Source: Comamonadaceae bacterium OS-1
GTDB taxonomy: Bacteria; Pseudomonadota; Gammaproteobacteria; Burkholderiales; Burkholderiaceae_C
Assembly (NCBI GenBank): GCA_027923965.1
Contig: AP026969.1
Location: forward strand, 3,286,001 to 3,350,000
Direction: 5' to 3'
Length of the DNA: 64,000 nt
Translations under genes and position numbers: made by a program
The notes under the pieces: model-generated
Seen by the model: the letters and a program-made list of their open reading frames with translations, nothing else
Databases searched by the model: none
What the model was told of the DNA's origin: nothing
Part shown: in pieces, positions 44,482 through 53,736 of the stretch
Layout of the letters: the number at the start of each line of letters is the position of its first letter
Position numbering within the stretch: the stretch's first letter is position 1

Positions 44482-45114
44482 CTACTTTGATAGTGCACGC
44501 AGAACAGCGCGCACGGGGGAAGCATCGGCGGTCATGAGCTTGAGCGGCAGGGCAATGAGCTCGTAGTCGCCCTCGGGCACGTCGTCGAGCACCAGGTTTT
44601 CCAGCACGCGCAGGTTGAGGCGGCGGATGGTCTGGTGGCTTTCCAGCGTCTTGCTGCTGGCCGGGTCGATGCTGGCGGTGTCGATGCCGATCAGCAGCAC
44701 GCCCAGGGCGGCCAGGCGCTCGACCGTGTCGGGGGCGAAGGCGGCCAGGTCGGCATCCCAGCGGTCCACCGGCATGCGCGGGTAGGTGCGCACCAGCACG
44801 CGCGGCGGCAAGTCGGCCAGCGCATGGGCCAGGTGCTCCCAACGCACCAGCGGCCCGCAGCCTATGCAGTGGATGACGCGGCACGGGCCCAGGTAGGGTG
44901 CCAGATCGACCGCACCGATGGCCGCGCCCTGCGGGTCGTAGTGCAGCGGGGCATCGGCGTGCGCGCCCACGTGGGGCGACAAGGTGATGGCACTGACGTT
45001 GACCGGGCAGTCGGGCGTGATGGTGGCCGACCAGTGCTGTTGGTAAGGCGTGTCGCCGGGGAAAACCGGGCAGCCGGGGGCAATGGGTGGGGAAATATCC
45101 CAGAGGTTTTGCAT
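44482..45114 (-). CDS. kynB: Kynurenine formamidase
   Basis: The 210-residue cyclase-like metal hydrolase has the zinc motif HxGxHxDxPxH with H48, H52, D54 and H58 ([14 protein letters not shown]), plus [15 protein letters not shown] and [13 protein letters not shown]. It hydrolyses N-formylkynurenine to kynurenine. It is the first gene of the kynBUA operon; a 9-bp inverted repeat lies in its upstream region. Confidence 0.96.
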   Translation of the reverse strand: MQNLWDISPPIAPGCPVFPGDTPYQQHWSATITPDCPVNVSAITLSPHVGAHADAPLHYDPQGAAIGAVDLAPYLGPCRVIHCIGCGPLVRWEHLAHALADLPPRVLVRTYPRMPVDRWDADLAAFAPDTVERLAALGVLLIGIDTASIDPASSKTLESHQTIRRLNLRVLENLVLDDVPEGDYELIALPLKLMTADASPVRAVLRALSK

Positions 45115-45136
45115 GGTGCCGCCGAAGGTAGCACCG

Positions 45137-45195
45137 CTGAAAATCGTGTGGTGTCGGTTATTTCCAACAGCCGCCGAATTCCCCCGGATTTTCAG
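45137..45195. promoter_or_regulatory. 9-bp inverted repeat upstream of kynB
   Basis: CTGAAAATC (45137-45145) and GATTTTCAG (45187-45195) are exact reverse complements separated by 41 bases. They lie 23-81 bases upstream of the kynB start and are candidate binding half-sites for a pathway regulator such as a KynR/Lrp-type protein. No kynR gene is in the window. Confidence 0.4.
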
Positions 45196-45210
45196 AAAAC
45201 CCCAGATTCA

Positions 45211-45289
45211 CGGCTATTTTTTAGCATGAAATTGGCACTCTGCGCTCACTCCATAAGCATGAAAAGCTATTTAATCCATAGCAAATGCA
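45211..45289 (-). repeat. Dispersed intergenic repeat, copy 9 (reverse orientation)
   Basis: On the minus strand it reads TTTGCTATGGATTAAATAGC, then TTTTCATGCTTATGGAGTGA and a TTTCATGCTAAAAAAT tail. It fills the space between the end of the seven-gene operon and the kynB promoter. Confidence 0.8.
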
Positions 45290-46243
45290 TTAGTAGCCCG
45301 CGCCCCGGTCCACCGTGTGCAGCGCGGGTTGACCAGCCCGCACGCGCTGCAGGTTGTCCAGAATCTGGCCGACGATGACCTCGGGGCGGGCCCCCGAGGC
45401 CATGTGCGGGGTCACCACCACCCGCGGGTGGGTCCACAGCGGGCTGGATGCGGGCAGCGGCTCGGTGGCAAACACGTCCAGCACGGCACCGCGCAGGTGG
45501 CCCTGGTCCAGGGCCTGCAGCAGGTCATCGACCACCAGGTGTTCGCCCCGGCCGCAGTGCACCAGCGCCGCGCCGGGGCGCATAAGGGCAAACAGGGCCT
45601 GGTTCAGCAGCCCCCGGGTGGCATCGGTCAAGGGCAGCAGGCAGACCAGCACGTCGGGGGCCTGCACAAAGCGCTCCAGCGCCTCGGGCCCGGCGTAGGT
45701 GGTGACACCCTCGATGGCATGCGCCGAGCGCGACCAGCCGCTGACCACAAAGCCCTGCGCCCGCAGCATCGGGGCCAGGTGGCTGCCCAGCGCGCCCAGG
45801 CCCATCAGGCCCACATGGGTTTGGTGGGCGGCCTTTTGGACCGGCATCTTCCACACGCGTTGCTGTTGCTGCTGCTGCGCCTGGTCCAGCGCGCGGTGGT
45901 AGTACAGCACGGCCCACAGCACGTATTCGGCCATGCCTGCGGCCAGACCGGGATCGACGATGCGGCACACCGGTACCCCGGGGCGCGGCTGGGCGGGGCC
46001 CAGCACGTGGTCTACGCCCGCCGCGATGGACGAGGCCAGGCGCAGGTTCGGCAGGCTGTGCATCAGCCCGGCGGGCGGGTACCAGCCTGCCACGGCCTCG
46101 ACATCGGCGGGGTCAGGCATGTCGGGCCACAGGCGCACCTGCAGACCGGGCACGCCAGAGAAGCGACGGGCGGCTTCCTCGCGAAAGAGCGTGTGCAGAT
46201 CGCCCAGGTCGTCGGAGGCACTACAGATCAGCAGAGTCGGCAT
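45290..46243 (-). CDS. D-2-hydroxyacid dehydrogenase (GhrA/glyoxylate reductase-like)
   Basis: The 317-residue protein has the Rossmann motif GLMGLGALGSHLAPML, the catalytic arginine region HCGRGEHLVVDDLLQAL and the H/E pair in VLDVFATEPLPASSPLW ... VVVTPHMAS. It reduces glyoxylate or hydroxypyruvate-type 2-oxoacids, or runs in reverse. The start at 46241-46243 (MPTLLICSASDDL) matches the family. It is the last gene of the seven-gene operon, 10 bases behind the aldolase, and likely handles a small oxoacid made upstream. Confidence 0.88.
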   Translation of the reverse strand: MPTLLICSASDDLGDLHTLFREEAARRFSGVPGLQVRLWPDMPDPADVEAVAGWYPPAGLMHSLPNLRLASSIAAGVDHVLGPAQPRPGVPVCRIVDPGLAAGMAEYVLWAVLYYHRALDQAQQQQQQRVWKMPVQKAAHQTHVGLMGLGALGSHLAPMLRAQGFVVSGWSRSAHAIEGVTTYAGPEALERFVQAPDVLVCLLPLTDATRGLLNQALFALMRPGAALVHCGRGEHLVVDDLLQALDQGHLRGAVLDVFATEPLPASSPLWTHPRVVVTPHMASGARPEVIVGQILDNLQRVRAGQPALHTVDRGAGY

Positions 46244-46253
46244 ATCGAAAAAT

Positions 46254-46991
46254 TTAATCGCGGTAAGACGGGTCGATGCGGTCCAGCTTGCGCAGCCAGG
46301 CCTGCCACAGGATCTGGCGCTCATGCTCCACGCTTTGCAGTTGTTCGCAGGCATGCTGGCTCAAATGCGAGGGAATCTCGGTCACCGGGCCTGCCGTGGG
46401 GGCCAACTGGCTGGAGGCGAGCTGGATTTCGCAGGCTCGGTTCAGGTAGTACATGACGCAAAACGCATCGGCCACGGTGCTACCCACCGACAGCAGGCCG
46501 TGGTGGCGCAGCACCAGCGCAATGTTGGAGCCCAGCGCCTGCTGGATGCGCACCCGCTCGCCCAGGTCAAAGGCCACGCCCTCGTAGGCATGGACACCTA
46601 CCCGGCCATAGAACTCGGTGCTGATCTGGTTGAGCTGCAACAGCCCGCCCTCGCAGGCCGCCACGGCCATGCCCGCCAGCGTGTGGGTGTGGATGACGCA
46701 GTGGGCATCGGCGCGGCCACCGTGCACCGCGCTGTGCACGGTGAAGCCCGCCACGTTGTAGTCGGCGCTGCCCGAGACCACGCGGCCCTGCATGTCCACC
46801 ACCAGCAGATCGCTGGCGCGCACCTCTTCGAACAGGCGGCCAAACGGGTTGATCAGGAACCGCTCGGGCCCGCCATCGGACGGCAGCCGGGCCGAGAAAT
46901 GGGTGTAGAGCGTGTCGTCCCAGCCAAACAGCGCGGCCAGGCGGTAGGCGGCGGCCAGGTCGCGGCGCAGGGTGGCTTCGTCAGAGGTCAT
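46254..46991 (-). CDS. Class II aldolase/adducin-domain protein
   Basis: The 245-residue protein has an aldolase II fold with the metal-binding HTHTLAG motif and the later [17 protein letters not shown] histidines. Related proteins act on sugar phosphates or as decarboxylases; the substrate is unknown. The ATG overlaps the TGA of the upstream ABC gene (46988-46991), so it is co-translated. A much longer open frame on this strand continues through the ABC gene in another frame and is not real. Confidence 0.88.
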   Translation of the reverse strand: MTSDEATLRRDLAAAYRLAALFGWDDTLYTHFSARLPSDGGPERFLINPFGRLFEEVRASDLLVVDMQGRVVSGSADYNVAGFTVHSAVHGGRADAHCVIHTHTLAGMAVAACEGGLLQLNQISTEFYGRVGVHAYEGVAFDLGERVRIQQALGSNIALVLRHHGLLSVGSTVADAFCVMYYLNRACEIQLASSQLAPTAGPVTEIPSHLSQHACEQLQSVEHERQILWQAWLRKLDRIDPSYRD

Positions 46992-48517
46992 GCTGGCAGT
47001 CCCATGAAGCGGCGCACACGTTGCGTGGTGGCATCGGGTGCGTCGGGTTGTTGTATGTGCTGGGGCGTGGCATCCAGCTGGATCAGGCCGTTTTCCATGA
47101 ACAGCACGCGGTTGGAGATGGCCAGGGCGAAGTCCATCTCGTGGGTCACGATGACCATGGTCATACCCTCTTGCGCCAGGTCCTGGATGACCTTCAGCAC
47201 CTCGCCCACCAGCTCGGGGTCCAGGGCCGAGGTGGGTTCGTCGAACAGCATTACATCCGGCTCCATGGCCAGGGCCCGGGCAATCGCCACGCGCTGCTGC
47301 TGGCCACCCGAGAGCTGGTGCGGGTATTTGTGCTGGTGGGCCAGCAGGCCGACCTTGTCCAGCAGTTGCAGCGCCTGGGTGTGGCGCACGCTGGCATCTG
47401 CGGGCTGGGCGTGGTAGCGCGGGGCCAGCAGCACGTTGTCGAGCACGCTGAGGTGGGGGAATAGGTTGAAATTCTGGAAAGCCATGCCGATGCGGCGAAT
47501 GCCCCCGCGCACCCGGCTGCTGTCCAGCGACTCGTGGGCATGGATGTAGCTCTCGCCAAACAGGATGATCTCGCCCTGGTCGATAAATTCCAGGCCGTTG
47601 ATGGTGCGGATCAGCGAGGTTTTGCCCGAACCCGACGGGCCGATGATGGAGATCACCTCGCCCGCGCCCACCTGCAGATGGATGCCCTTGAGCACCTGGT
47701 GGCTGCCGTAGGCTTTGTGGATGTTGCGCAGCTCCAGGGCCGCAGGCTGGCCGGGGGCCGCCGCCACAGGGTGCAGGGCCGCCGGGCCGCCCAGTGAGGT
47801 GCGCAGCGTGGCGCAGGCGGCATCGTCCAGCGTGGTGGGATGGCGCTTTTGCAGGTCCAGCTTTTTCTCGACCCAGCCCAGCAGCGTGCTGAAGATGGTG
47901 ACCAGCATCACGTAGTACACCGCCACGCCCAGCAGGGTTTCCATCACCAGAAAGTTTTGCGAATACAGGCGCAGCCCGGTCATCAGCAGCTCGGGCAGCG
48001 AGATCACCGACACCAGCGAGGTGAGCTTGATGATGGTGACGTATTCGTTGATCAAGGTGGGCAGCGCGATGCGAAACGCCTGCGGCACCACAATCAAACG
48101 CATGGCCCCAAACCGACCAAACGCCAGCGCCCGCCCCGCCTCGCGCTGCCCGCGCGCCACCGACAGCAGGCCGCCGCGGTGGATCTCGGCCATGTAGGCG
48201 GCTTCGGTCAGCACCATGGCCACCAGCCCGGCAAAAAACGGCTCGCCGATCACGCTGCGGCTGGCCGGCAGTATCTGCGGCAGGTTGAATACAAACACCA
48301 CCAGCACCAGCAGCGGCACACTGCGAAACAGCCAGATGTAGACCCCGGCCAGCGCGCTGATCCAGCGGGTGGTGGAGATGCGGGCGCAGGCCAGAAAAAA
48401 GCCCAGCACCATGCCCAGCACCCAGGACAGCGAGCCCAGCTGCACCACCGTTACACACGCCCGCCAGAAGATCCCCATGGAAAACAAGGACCAAAAATAC
48501 GACCAATCTAATTCCAT
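46988..48517 (-). CDS. Amino-acid-type ABC transporter: fused permease and ATPase
   Basis: One 509-residue chain joins a GlnP/HisM-like permease (1-222; EAA loop [20 protein letters not shown] at about 126-145) to a GlnQ-like ATPase (260-509; Walker A GPSGSGKT at 293-300, [28 protein letters not shown]). A 37-residue linker rich in Ala/Pro separates them. Permease and ATPase are normally separate genes. With the substrate-binding protein upstream this should import a polar, probably amino-acid or guanidino-type compound. It starts 26 bases after that gene. Confidence 0.92.
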   Translation of the reverse strand: MELDWSYFWSLFSMGIFWRACVTVVQLGSLSWVLGMVLGFFLACARISTTRWISALAGVYIWLFRSVPLLVLVVFVFNLPQILPASRSVIGEPFFAGLVAMVLTEAAYMAEIHRGGLLSVARGQREAGRALAFGRFGAMRLIVVPQAFRIALPTLINEYVTIIKLTSLVSVISLPELLMTGLRLYSQNFLVMETLLGVAVYYVMLVTIFSTLLGWVEKKLDLQKRHPTTLDDAACATLRTSLGGPAALHPVAAAPGQPAALELRNIHKAYGSHQVLKGIHLQVGAGEVISIIGPSGSGKTSLIRTINGLEFIDQGEIILFGESYIHAHESLDSSRVRGGIRRIGMAFQNFNLFPHLSVLDNVLLAPRYHAQPADASVRHTQALQLLDKVGLLAHQHKYPHQLSGGQQQRVAIARALAMEPDVMLFDEPTSALDPELVGEVLKVIQDLAQEGMTMVIVTHEMDFALAISNRVLFMENGLIQLDATPQHIQQPDAPDATTQRVRRFMGLPA

Positions 48518-48543
48518 GCGGATGCTCCTGGGGGTGGGGCTAA

Positions 48544-49338
48544 TTACTTGGCTACAACCGGCTCAAGTTCGTACTTGGCAATCAAGGCCGCGTACTCGCC
48601 ATTGGCTTGCGCTGCCGCCAGGGCCTTTTCCAGCGCCTGGTACAGGGCGGTGTTGCCCTTCTTCACGTAGATGCCCAGGGTTTGCGGGTACACCAAGGCG
48701 GGCGAGCTGATGACGATGCGCGCCTTGCTGCGTTCGGCCAGCATCTTGGCGGCACCGGCGATTTCCAGCTGGGCCTGGATGTTCTTCGACAGCAGGGCCT
48801 GCGATGCCTCGGGGGCGGTGGGGAATTCGCTCACGGCCACGGCGGGTTTGCCGTTGGGCAGGCAGTACTCGGCCGACAGTTTTTTCAGCGCGTTGACCCA
48901 GCTGGTACCGGCTTGCAGGCCGACCTTCATGCCGCACAGGTCTTGCTCGGTCTTAGGGCTGACGCCGCCGTCTTTGGCCACCATGATGGAGGCACCGGTG
49001 CGGGCGTAGGCGATGGCATCGGCCTGGGCCGTGCGCTCGGGGGTGATGTACATGCCCGAGATCACGGCATCGAACTGGCCGCCGCCCAGGCCCAAAATCA
49101 GGCTGGGGAACTTGGTGTCCACGAACGCGGGCTTGGCCTTGATGACACGGCCCAGCATTTCCGACACATCGGGGTCAAAGCCCACCACCTTGTCGCCCTG
49201 CCACGATTCAAACGGGGGGTAGGTGATTTCCATACCGACCTTGAGCTGGCCGGGGGCCATGGTTTGGGCCATGGCGGCCACGGGGAGCAAAGCGGCCAGA
49301 GCGGCACCGAGGATGGAAATGCGGGTGGTTTTCAGCAT
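48544..49338 (-). CDS. ABC transporter periplasmic substrate-binding protein (family 3)
   Basis: The 264-residue protein has a signal peptide (1-24, ending AAMAQ) and the family 3 solute-binding core ([31 protein letters not shown], then [20 protein letters not shown]). Family 3 proteins bind polar amino acids and related molecules. AGGAG precedes the ATG at 49336-49338. It sits between the 2OG oxygenase gene and the fused permease-ATPase gene. Confidence 0.92.
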   Translation of the reverse strand: MLKTTRISILGAALAALLPVAAMAQTMAPGQLKVGMEITYPPFESWQGDKVVGFDPDVSEMLGRVIKAKPAFVDTKFPSLILGLGGGQFDAVISGMYITPERTAQADAIAYARTGASIMVAKDGGVSPKTEQDLCGMKVGLQAGTSWVNALKKLSAEYCLPNGKPAVAVSEFPTAPEASQALLSKNIQAQLEIAGAAKMLAERSKARIVISSPALVYPQTLGIYVKKGNTALYQALEKALAAAQANGEYAALIAKYELEPVVAK

Positions 49339-49382
49339 GGGAATAACTCCTAGGGGTGGATGGACAGGAAACAAAAAAATCT

Positions 49383-50441
49383 TCAAACGGTAGTTGCAGC
49401 GGTCTTCATATGGCCAAAACTGCCGGGCTTCAGCGCGCCCTGGGGCAGTGCGATCTCGCCCGCCTCGACCTTACGTTTCAGGTACTGGTAGGTTTGCTGG
49501 GCCTGGGCATACATGTGCTCACCAATCGACAGCTCGGGGTAGCTGGCGATGGTTTCGGCACTGGCAAACTGCGGTAGCGGCCGGATGCGCGTGTGGTAGT
49601 CGCAGGCAAAAAACAGCGGGAACGAATAGCGCTCGTGCTGCACCTTGCGCACCCGGTGCGAGGTGGCGGGGAAGGCCCCGGCGGTCATCACCTCCAGCAT
49701 GTCGCCGATGTTGATGACGAAGGCCTCCTCGCCGTCTTCGGCATACGGTGGCGCATCGACCCACACGCCCTGGTCGTTCATTACTTCCAGGCCGGGCTGG
49801 TCGGCCAGCAGCAGGGTGAAGCACTCGTAGTCGGTGTGCGCGCCGATGCCGGGGGCATCCACCGCCTCGGTGTCCACGGGGTAGTGGATCAGCCGCAGCT
49901 TGGACGGCGGGCAGGTCACCAGCGCCTCGAACGCATCCTCGGGCTGGCCCAGCGACAGCGCAAAGCCGCGGAACAACTGCCGCCCCAGCGCAAACACGGC
50001 AGCGTAGTAGCGGGCCACGGCCTCTTTGAAGCCCGGCAGGTCGGGCCATTTGTTGTTGCCGATCAGGGGCGTACCTGCCCGCACCAGCGGGTGGTCGTCG
50101 GGGGCATCGAAGCCGATGTCGAAGGCCTCCTTATGGTCGGGGCGGCCTTTGGAATAGCGCTCTTCGCCCTCGGGCACATAGCCTTTGTGGCCCCAGGCAT
50201 CGCCGATGTAGTAGCGCATCTTCCAGTCCATCTGCTGGTCGAACAGCGTGCGGCTGGCCTGGCGCAGTCCGGCCACCAGCTCCGGGGCGATGCCGTGGCC
50301 GACAATGTAGAAAAAGCCCACCTCACGGGCGGCTTGGCCCAGGGCATCGGCCACCGTCTGGCGCTGCGCCAGCGCGTCGCTGTACAGGCCGCGGATGTTG
50401 ATGACGGGCAAGGCCGTGAAGTTACGGGTTCCGGGTTGCAT
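49383..50441 (-). CDS. 2-oxoglutarate/Fe(II)-dependent oxygenase (isopenicillin N synthase family)
   Basis: The 352-residue protein has the 2-His-1-Asp iron site H202-x-D204 ... H262 (GAHTDYE, TSHRVR) and the 2-oxoglutarate-binding R271-x-S273 (ERYSFPLFF). These enzymes hydroxylate or otherwise oxidise a C-H bond using O2 and 2-oxoglutarate. In an operon with a ureohydrolase and an amino-acid importer, hydroxylation of a guanidino substrate, as homoarginine hydroxylases do, is a reasonable but unproven idea. It starts 2 bases after the TIM-barrel gene stop. Confidence 0.92.
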   Translation of the reverse strand: MQPGTRNFTALPVINIRGLYSDALAQRQTVADALGQAAREVGFFYIVGHGIAPELVAGLRQASRTLFDQQMDWKMRYYIGDAWGHKGYVPEGEERYSKGRPDHKEAFDIGFDAPDDHPLVRAGTPLIGNNKWPDLPGFKEAVARYYAAVFALGRQLFRGFALSLGQPEDAFEALVTCPPSKLRLIHYPVDTEAVDAPGIGAHTDYECFTLLLADQPGLEVMNDQGVWVDAPPYAEDGEEAFVINIGDMLEVMTAGAFPATSHRVRKVQHERYSFPLFFACDYHTRIRPLPQFASAETIASYPELSIGEHMYAQAQQTYQYLKRKVEAGEIALPQGALKPGSFGHMKTAATTV

Positions 50442-50443
50442 GC

Positions 50444-51307
50444 TCAGGCTCCTGCTGAAAAGGAAGTTAACTGGGACCAGCGCTCAAAATGCCGCCGCTC
50501 TTCTTGCGCCATCCAGCGGTTGACCTGCCAGAGGTCGGCCACCGGGCTTTGGGTGTAGGGCAGTTGGTGCATGTAGCCGTCGGCACCGAACTCGGGGGTC
50601 AGGGTGCTGGTGACATAGCCTTGGGCGCGCTGCGCCGCCCAGATGGATTCCCACACGCGCTGGTGGAAAGCCAGCTCTGGCGCGTATTCGGGGGCCGCCG
50701 GGTGCGGCACTTGCGGGCCCTGGGCATAGCCCACGCGGGCCTGCACGTGGTGCACGCGGTCGATGAAGGCGCTGAGGTCGTCCAGCGGGTCGTCCAGCAA
50801 GCGCTCGCATACGACCACCCAGTGGCTGATGTCGGCGGTGTAGCGCAGCTGCGGCAACTGGCGAACGATGTCCAGCGTGACCCAGGGGCTGTAGAGCGAG
50901 CTGGCGCGGTGGGTCTCGAAGGTGCAGGCCATGCCCACGGCATCGGCAAGCGCCTGGGCCCGGCCCAGAAAGTCCACCTGCTGGGCCAGCGGCCAGCGGT
51001 CGTTACCGGCCAGCAGGTTCACAAAGCGCGGCGACAGCCCGGCCGCCGCGTCGAAGGCCCGCGCCAGGTGCTGCAAGTGCACCTCGGGGCCGTCTTGCTG
51101 GCGCGGGATCACGTCGCCACCAGTGAACACGGTGGCGATGTAACCCAGGGCTTCGGCCTGCAAGCTATTGCGCAAGGCCAGCCGCCCTGGCGCGTCCAGG
51201 GGCACGCGGGCTTCTACGCCCACGCATCCGGCTTCGCGCAGTTGGGCGGCACATTGCGCCCAGTCGCCGTGCCAGCCCCAGAGGGATCTGAATATGTCGA
51301 GTTGCAT
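50444..51307 (-). CDS. Xylose isomerase-like TIM-barrel protein
   Basis: The 287-residue protein resembles the sugar phosphate isomerase/epimerase superfamily, with a TIM-barrel pattern and candidate metal ligands in ACTFETHRASSLY, YTADISHWVVVCE, and RVHHVQARVG (Glu, Asp, His). Members isomerise sugars or cut C-C bonds in polyols. The ATG at 51305-51307 (MQLDIFRSLWGW) is preferred. Its substrate in this operon is unknown. It is 23 bases after the ureohydrolase gene. Confidence 0.85.
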   Translation of the reverse strand: MQLDIFRSLWGWHGDWAQCAAQLREAGCVGVEARVPLDAPGRLALRNSLQAEALGYIATVFTGGDVIPRQQDGPEVHLQHLARAFDAAAGLSPRFVNLLAGNDRWPLAQQVDFLGRAQALADAVGMACTFETHRASSLYSPWVTLDIVRQLPQLRYTADISHWVVVCERLLDDPLDDLSAFIDRVHHVQARVGYAQGPQVPHPAAPEYAPELAFHQRVWESIWAAQRAQGYVTSTLTPEFGADGYMHQLPYTQSPVADLWQVNRWMAQEERRHFERWSQLTSFSAGA

Positions 51308-51330
51308 GGTGGAGCTATCAGGGCTATGGG

Positions 51331-52281
51331 TTAGCGGTACGCCACGCCGGGCAGCACACACAGCATTTCATAAAGCAAGTTCGCGGCCAGTTGCGAGGTG
51401 TTGCCGCTCAGGTCGTAGGGCGGCGACACCTCAACCAAGTCGCAGCCCACGATGTTCAGCCCGCGGCAGCCGCGCACGATTTCCAGTGCCTGGATGGAGG
51501 TGAGGCCGCCCACTTCGGGGGTGCCGGTGCCGGGGGCCCAGGCGGGGTCGATGCCGTCGATGTCGAAGGTCAGGTACACGGGGGTGTCGCCAATCTGGGC
51601 CCGCACCTCGGCCATCAGCGGGGCCAGCGACTGGTACCAGCACTGCTCGGCCTGCACCAGGCGAAAGCCCTGGTCCACGCCCCACTGGAAGTCGCCGCTC
51701 GCATAGCCCTGGGCGCGCTGGCCGATCTGCACCACTTTTTTGCAGTCCAGCAAGCCCTCTTCCACCGCGCGGCGGAAGGTGGTGCCGTGGGCGATTTTTT
51801 CGCCAAACATGTCTTCGTTGGTGTCGGTGTGGGCATCTACGTGCACCAGCGCCACCGGGCCGTGCTTGCGCGCCACGGCCCGCAGGATGGGCAGGGTGAT
51901 GGTGTGGTCGCCGCCCAGGGTCATGGGCACCACCGGGTAGGCCATCAGCCGGGTGTAACTTTCTTCGATGATGCGCACCGACTCCAGCAGGTTGTAGGTG
52001 TTGATGGCCACATCGCCCATATCGGCAACGCTGAGCGAGTCGAACGGGGCCGCGCCGGTGGCCATGTTGTAGGGGCGGATCATCACGGATTCGGCGCGGA
52101 TCTGGCGCGGGCCAAACCGGGTGCCTGCGCGCAGCGAGGTGCCGATGTCCAGCGGCACACCGATGAAGGCGGCATCCAGGCCCTCGGCGCTGTCCATGGC
52201 GGGCAGCCGCATCATGGTGGAGCGACCGGCAAACCGGGGCATTTCGTTGCCGCTTTGGGGTTGGTGCAAAACTTTGGACAC
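51331..52281 (-). CDS. Ureohydrolase (agmatinase / guanidino-acid hydrolase family)
   Basis: The 316-residue arginase-fold protein has the binuclear Mn sites GGDH at 123-126, HVDAHTD at 147-153 and FDIDGIDPA. It hydrolyses a guanidino group to urea and an amine; agmatine, guanidinobutyrate and guanidinopropionate are all possible. The start is taken as GTG 52281, which gives the family N-terminus (QPQSGNEMPRFAG) and has GGAAAGG 9 bases upstream; an ATG at 52329 is the longer alternative. It is the first gene of the seven-gene operon and is divergent from a LysR gene. Confidence 0.88.
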   Translation of the reverse strand: MSKVLHQPQSGNEMPRFAGRSTMMRLPAMDSAEGLDAAFIGVPLDIGTSLRAGTRFGPRQIRAESVMIRPYNMATGAAPFDSLSVADMGDVAINTYNLLESVRIIEESYTRLMAYPVVPMTLGGDHTITLPILRAVARKHGPVALVHVDAHTDTNEDMFGEKIAHGTTFRRAVEEGLLDCKKVVQIGQRAQGYASGDFQWGVDQGFRLVQAEQCWYQSLAPLMAEVRAQIGDTPVYLTFDIDGIDPAWAPGTGTPEVGGLTSIQALEIVRGCRGLNIVGCDLVEVSPPYDLSGNTSQLAANLLYEMLCVLPGVAYR

Positions 52282-52352
52282 GATGTAGAGCCTTTCCAGT
52301 GGGCAACACGGCTGTGTGCTGCGATGCACCGCACTTTAGCCATTCTGGGTTG

Positions 52353-52412
52353 TGGAAAAATAGCAGTAAACAAATAATCAGTTCCCCTTTTCCATAACTA
52401 ATACCCAGGGTA
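52353..52412. promoter_or_regulatory. Symmetric sites in the ureohydrolase/LysR divergent promoter
   Basis: TGGAAAA (52353-52359) and TTTTCCA (52388-52394) form an inverted repeat, and TACCC-A-GGGTA (52402-52412) is a perfect palindrome that contains the AGGG part of the LysR ribosome site. Both fit LysR-type autoregulation by position; no binding is shown. Confidence 0.4.
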
Positions 52413-52417
52413 AACCC

Positions 52418-53338
52418 ATGGCACAAGGTGCTGATCTCAAGCTATTGCGTATCTTTGCGGCGGTGGCCCGCCACCAGGGCTTTGCCAAGGCGCAGCAGGA
52501 GCTGAACCTGACCACCTCGGCCATCAGCACCTACATGACGCAGCTGGAGACCGATGTGGGCTTCTCGCTGTGCCGACGCGGGCGCGGCGGCTTTGCGCTG
52601 ACGGCCAAGGGCGAGTTGCTGCTATCGGAAACCCTGCGGTTGCTGGGCGAGCTGGACAGCTTTGCGCTGTACACCCGGTCGCTGAAAGGCGAGCTGGGCG
52701 GCACGCTGAAGATGGGCGTGCTCGACACCACGGTGACCGATGCGTCGCTGCCGCTGGCCCAGGCCATCGGGGTGTTTTCCAGCCGCTTCCCCGGCATGCA
52801 CCTGAGCCTGCTGATCCGCAGCCCCTACGAGCTGCAAAAGGGCGTGCTCGACAACGAGCTGGACATCGCCGTGGGCTTTTTCCCCGCCAAGGCCAATGGC
52901 CTGGTCTACCACCCGCTGTACCGCGAGCAGCAGTGGCTGTACTGCAGCGACCGCCACCCCTGCTTTGCGCAAAGGCACATCCTGCCCGCAGTGGTGTCGG
53001 AGCTGAACGTGGTGGGCCGCAGCTACTGGAGCCAGACCGAGCTGGGCCGCCACGGCTTCAAGCGCAGCGTGGCCACGGTGGAGAGTATGGAAGCGCAGCT
53101 GATCCTGATTTTGTCGGGCGGCTACGTGGGCTACCTGCCCGAGCACTACGCCCAGTCGTGGGTGGACCAGGGGCGTTTGAAGGTGCTGCTGCCCGCCGAG
53201 TTTGGCTACCAGTCGCAGTTCTCGCTGGCCCTGCGCCGGGGCCGCAGCCGCGAGCTGCCGCTGCAGGCCATGCGCGAGCTGCTGCAGCCCGCCAAGGCCA
53301 GCGCCAAACGCGCGGCCACCGCGACCAGCTCTAAATAA
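52418..53338 (+). CDS. LysR-family regulator
   Basis: The 306-residue protein has the LysR HTH (LLRIFAAVARHQGFAKAQQE followed by TTSAISTYMTQLETDVGF) and an effector-binding domain (LKMGVLDTTVTDASLPLAQA, DIAVGFFPAKANGLVYHPLY). It is divergent from the ureohydrolase operon and is its likely activator. The ATG at 52418 is preceded by AGGG in a small palindrome. Its stop is followed directly by a dispersed repeat. Confidence 0.92.
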   Translation: MAQGADLKLLRIFAAVARHQGFAKAQQELNLTTSAISTYMTQLETDVGFSLCRRGRGGFALTAKGELLLSETLRLLGELDSFALYTRSLKGELGGTLKMGVLDTTVTDASLPLAQAIGVFSSRFPGMHLSLLIRSPYELQKGVLDNELDIAVGFFPAKANGLVYHPLYREQQWLYCSDRHPCFAQRHILPAVVSELNVVGRSYWSQTELGRHGFKRSVATVESMEAQLILILSGGYVGYLPEHYAQSWVDQGRLKVLLPAEFGYQSQFSLALRRGRSRELPLQAMRELLQPAKASAKRAATATSSK

Positions 53339-53342
53339 GAAA

Positions 53343-53416
53343 AAAATGGGGTTATTTTCAGTATCTAATTGGCAGCTACCGCCCATTCCGTGGGTGCAAG
53401 CAGCTATCAATTTATT
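53343..53416 (-). repeat. Dispersed intergenic repeat, copy 10 (reverse orientation, diverged)
   Basis: On the minus strand it carries AAATTGATAGCTGCTTGCAC and GGTAGCTGCCAATTAGATAC. It occupies the gap between the convergent stops of the LysR gene and the YkgJ-like gene and touches the latter's stop codon. Confidence 0.6.
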
Positions 53417-53732
53417 AGTCAAAAAGTAGAGCATTCGACAAGCCCCGGCGGCTGCGGGCTTGCAGGCAGGCCGCACTGCCCGCCTCGAATTCCCGGCAGG
53501 GCGAGGGCCGCCATTCGTAGATGCCGCAGGCCACGCGCTCACCCAGCGTGCCCATCAAGGCGGCGCAGCGCGGCGGGCTGTGGTCGGTGCCGCGCATGCG
53601 GCGCAGCCGGGCGTTGACCTCGACCACCAGGCCCTCGGGCACGCTGCCGCCCTCTTCTTGCGACTCTTCCACCGCAAAGTCCACGCGGAAGCTGGCGCAG
53701 CAGATGCCGCAGCTTTGGCAGACGGCGGACAT
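53415..53732 (-). CDS. YkgJ-family cysteine cluster protein
   Basis: The 105-residue protein has the YkgJ/UPF0153 zinc- or iron-binding cysteine pattern (CQSCGICCASFRVDF, later RCAALMG, CGIYEWRPSPCREFE). The role of the family is not settled. It follows argF by 4 bases and so is part of the argD-argF operon; the last codons run into the repeat at 53343-53416. Confidence 0.85.
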   Translation of the reverse strand: MSAVCQSCGICCASFRVDFAVEESQEEGGSVPEGLVVEVNARLRRMRGTDHSPPRCAALMGTLGERVACGIYEWRPSPCREFEAGSAACLQARSRRGLSNALLFD

Positions 53733-53736
53733 CTAG

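Noticed and set aside
46254..48506. A 750-codon minus-strand frame that would fuse an unknown protein to the aldolase
   Set aside because: Its first two thirds overlap the fused ABC transporter in another frame and have shadow composition; only the aldolase part from 46991 is real.
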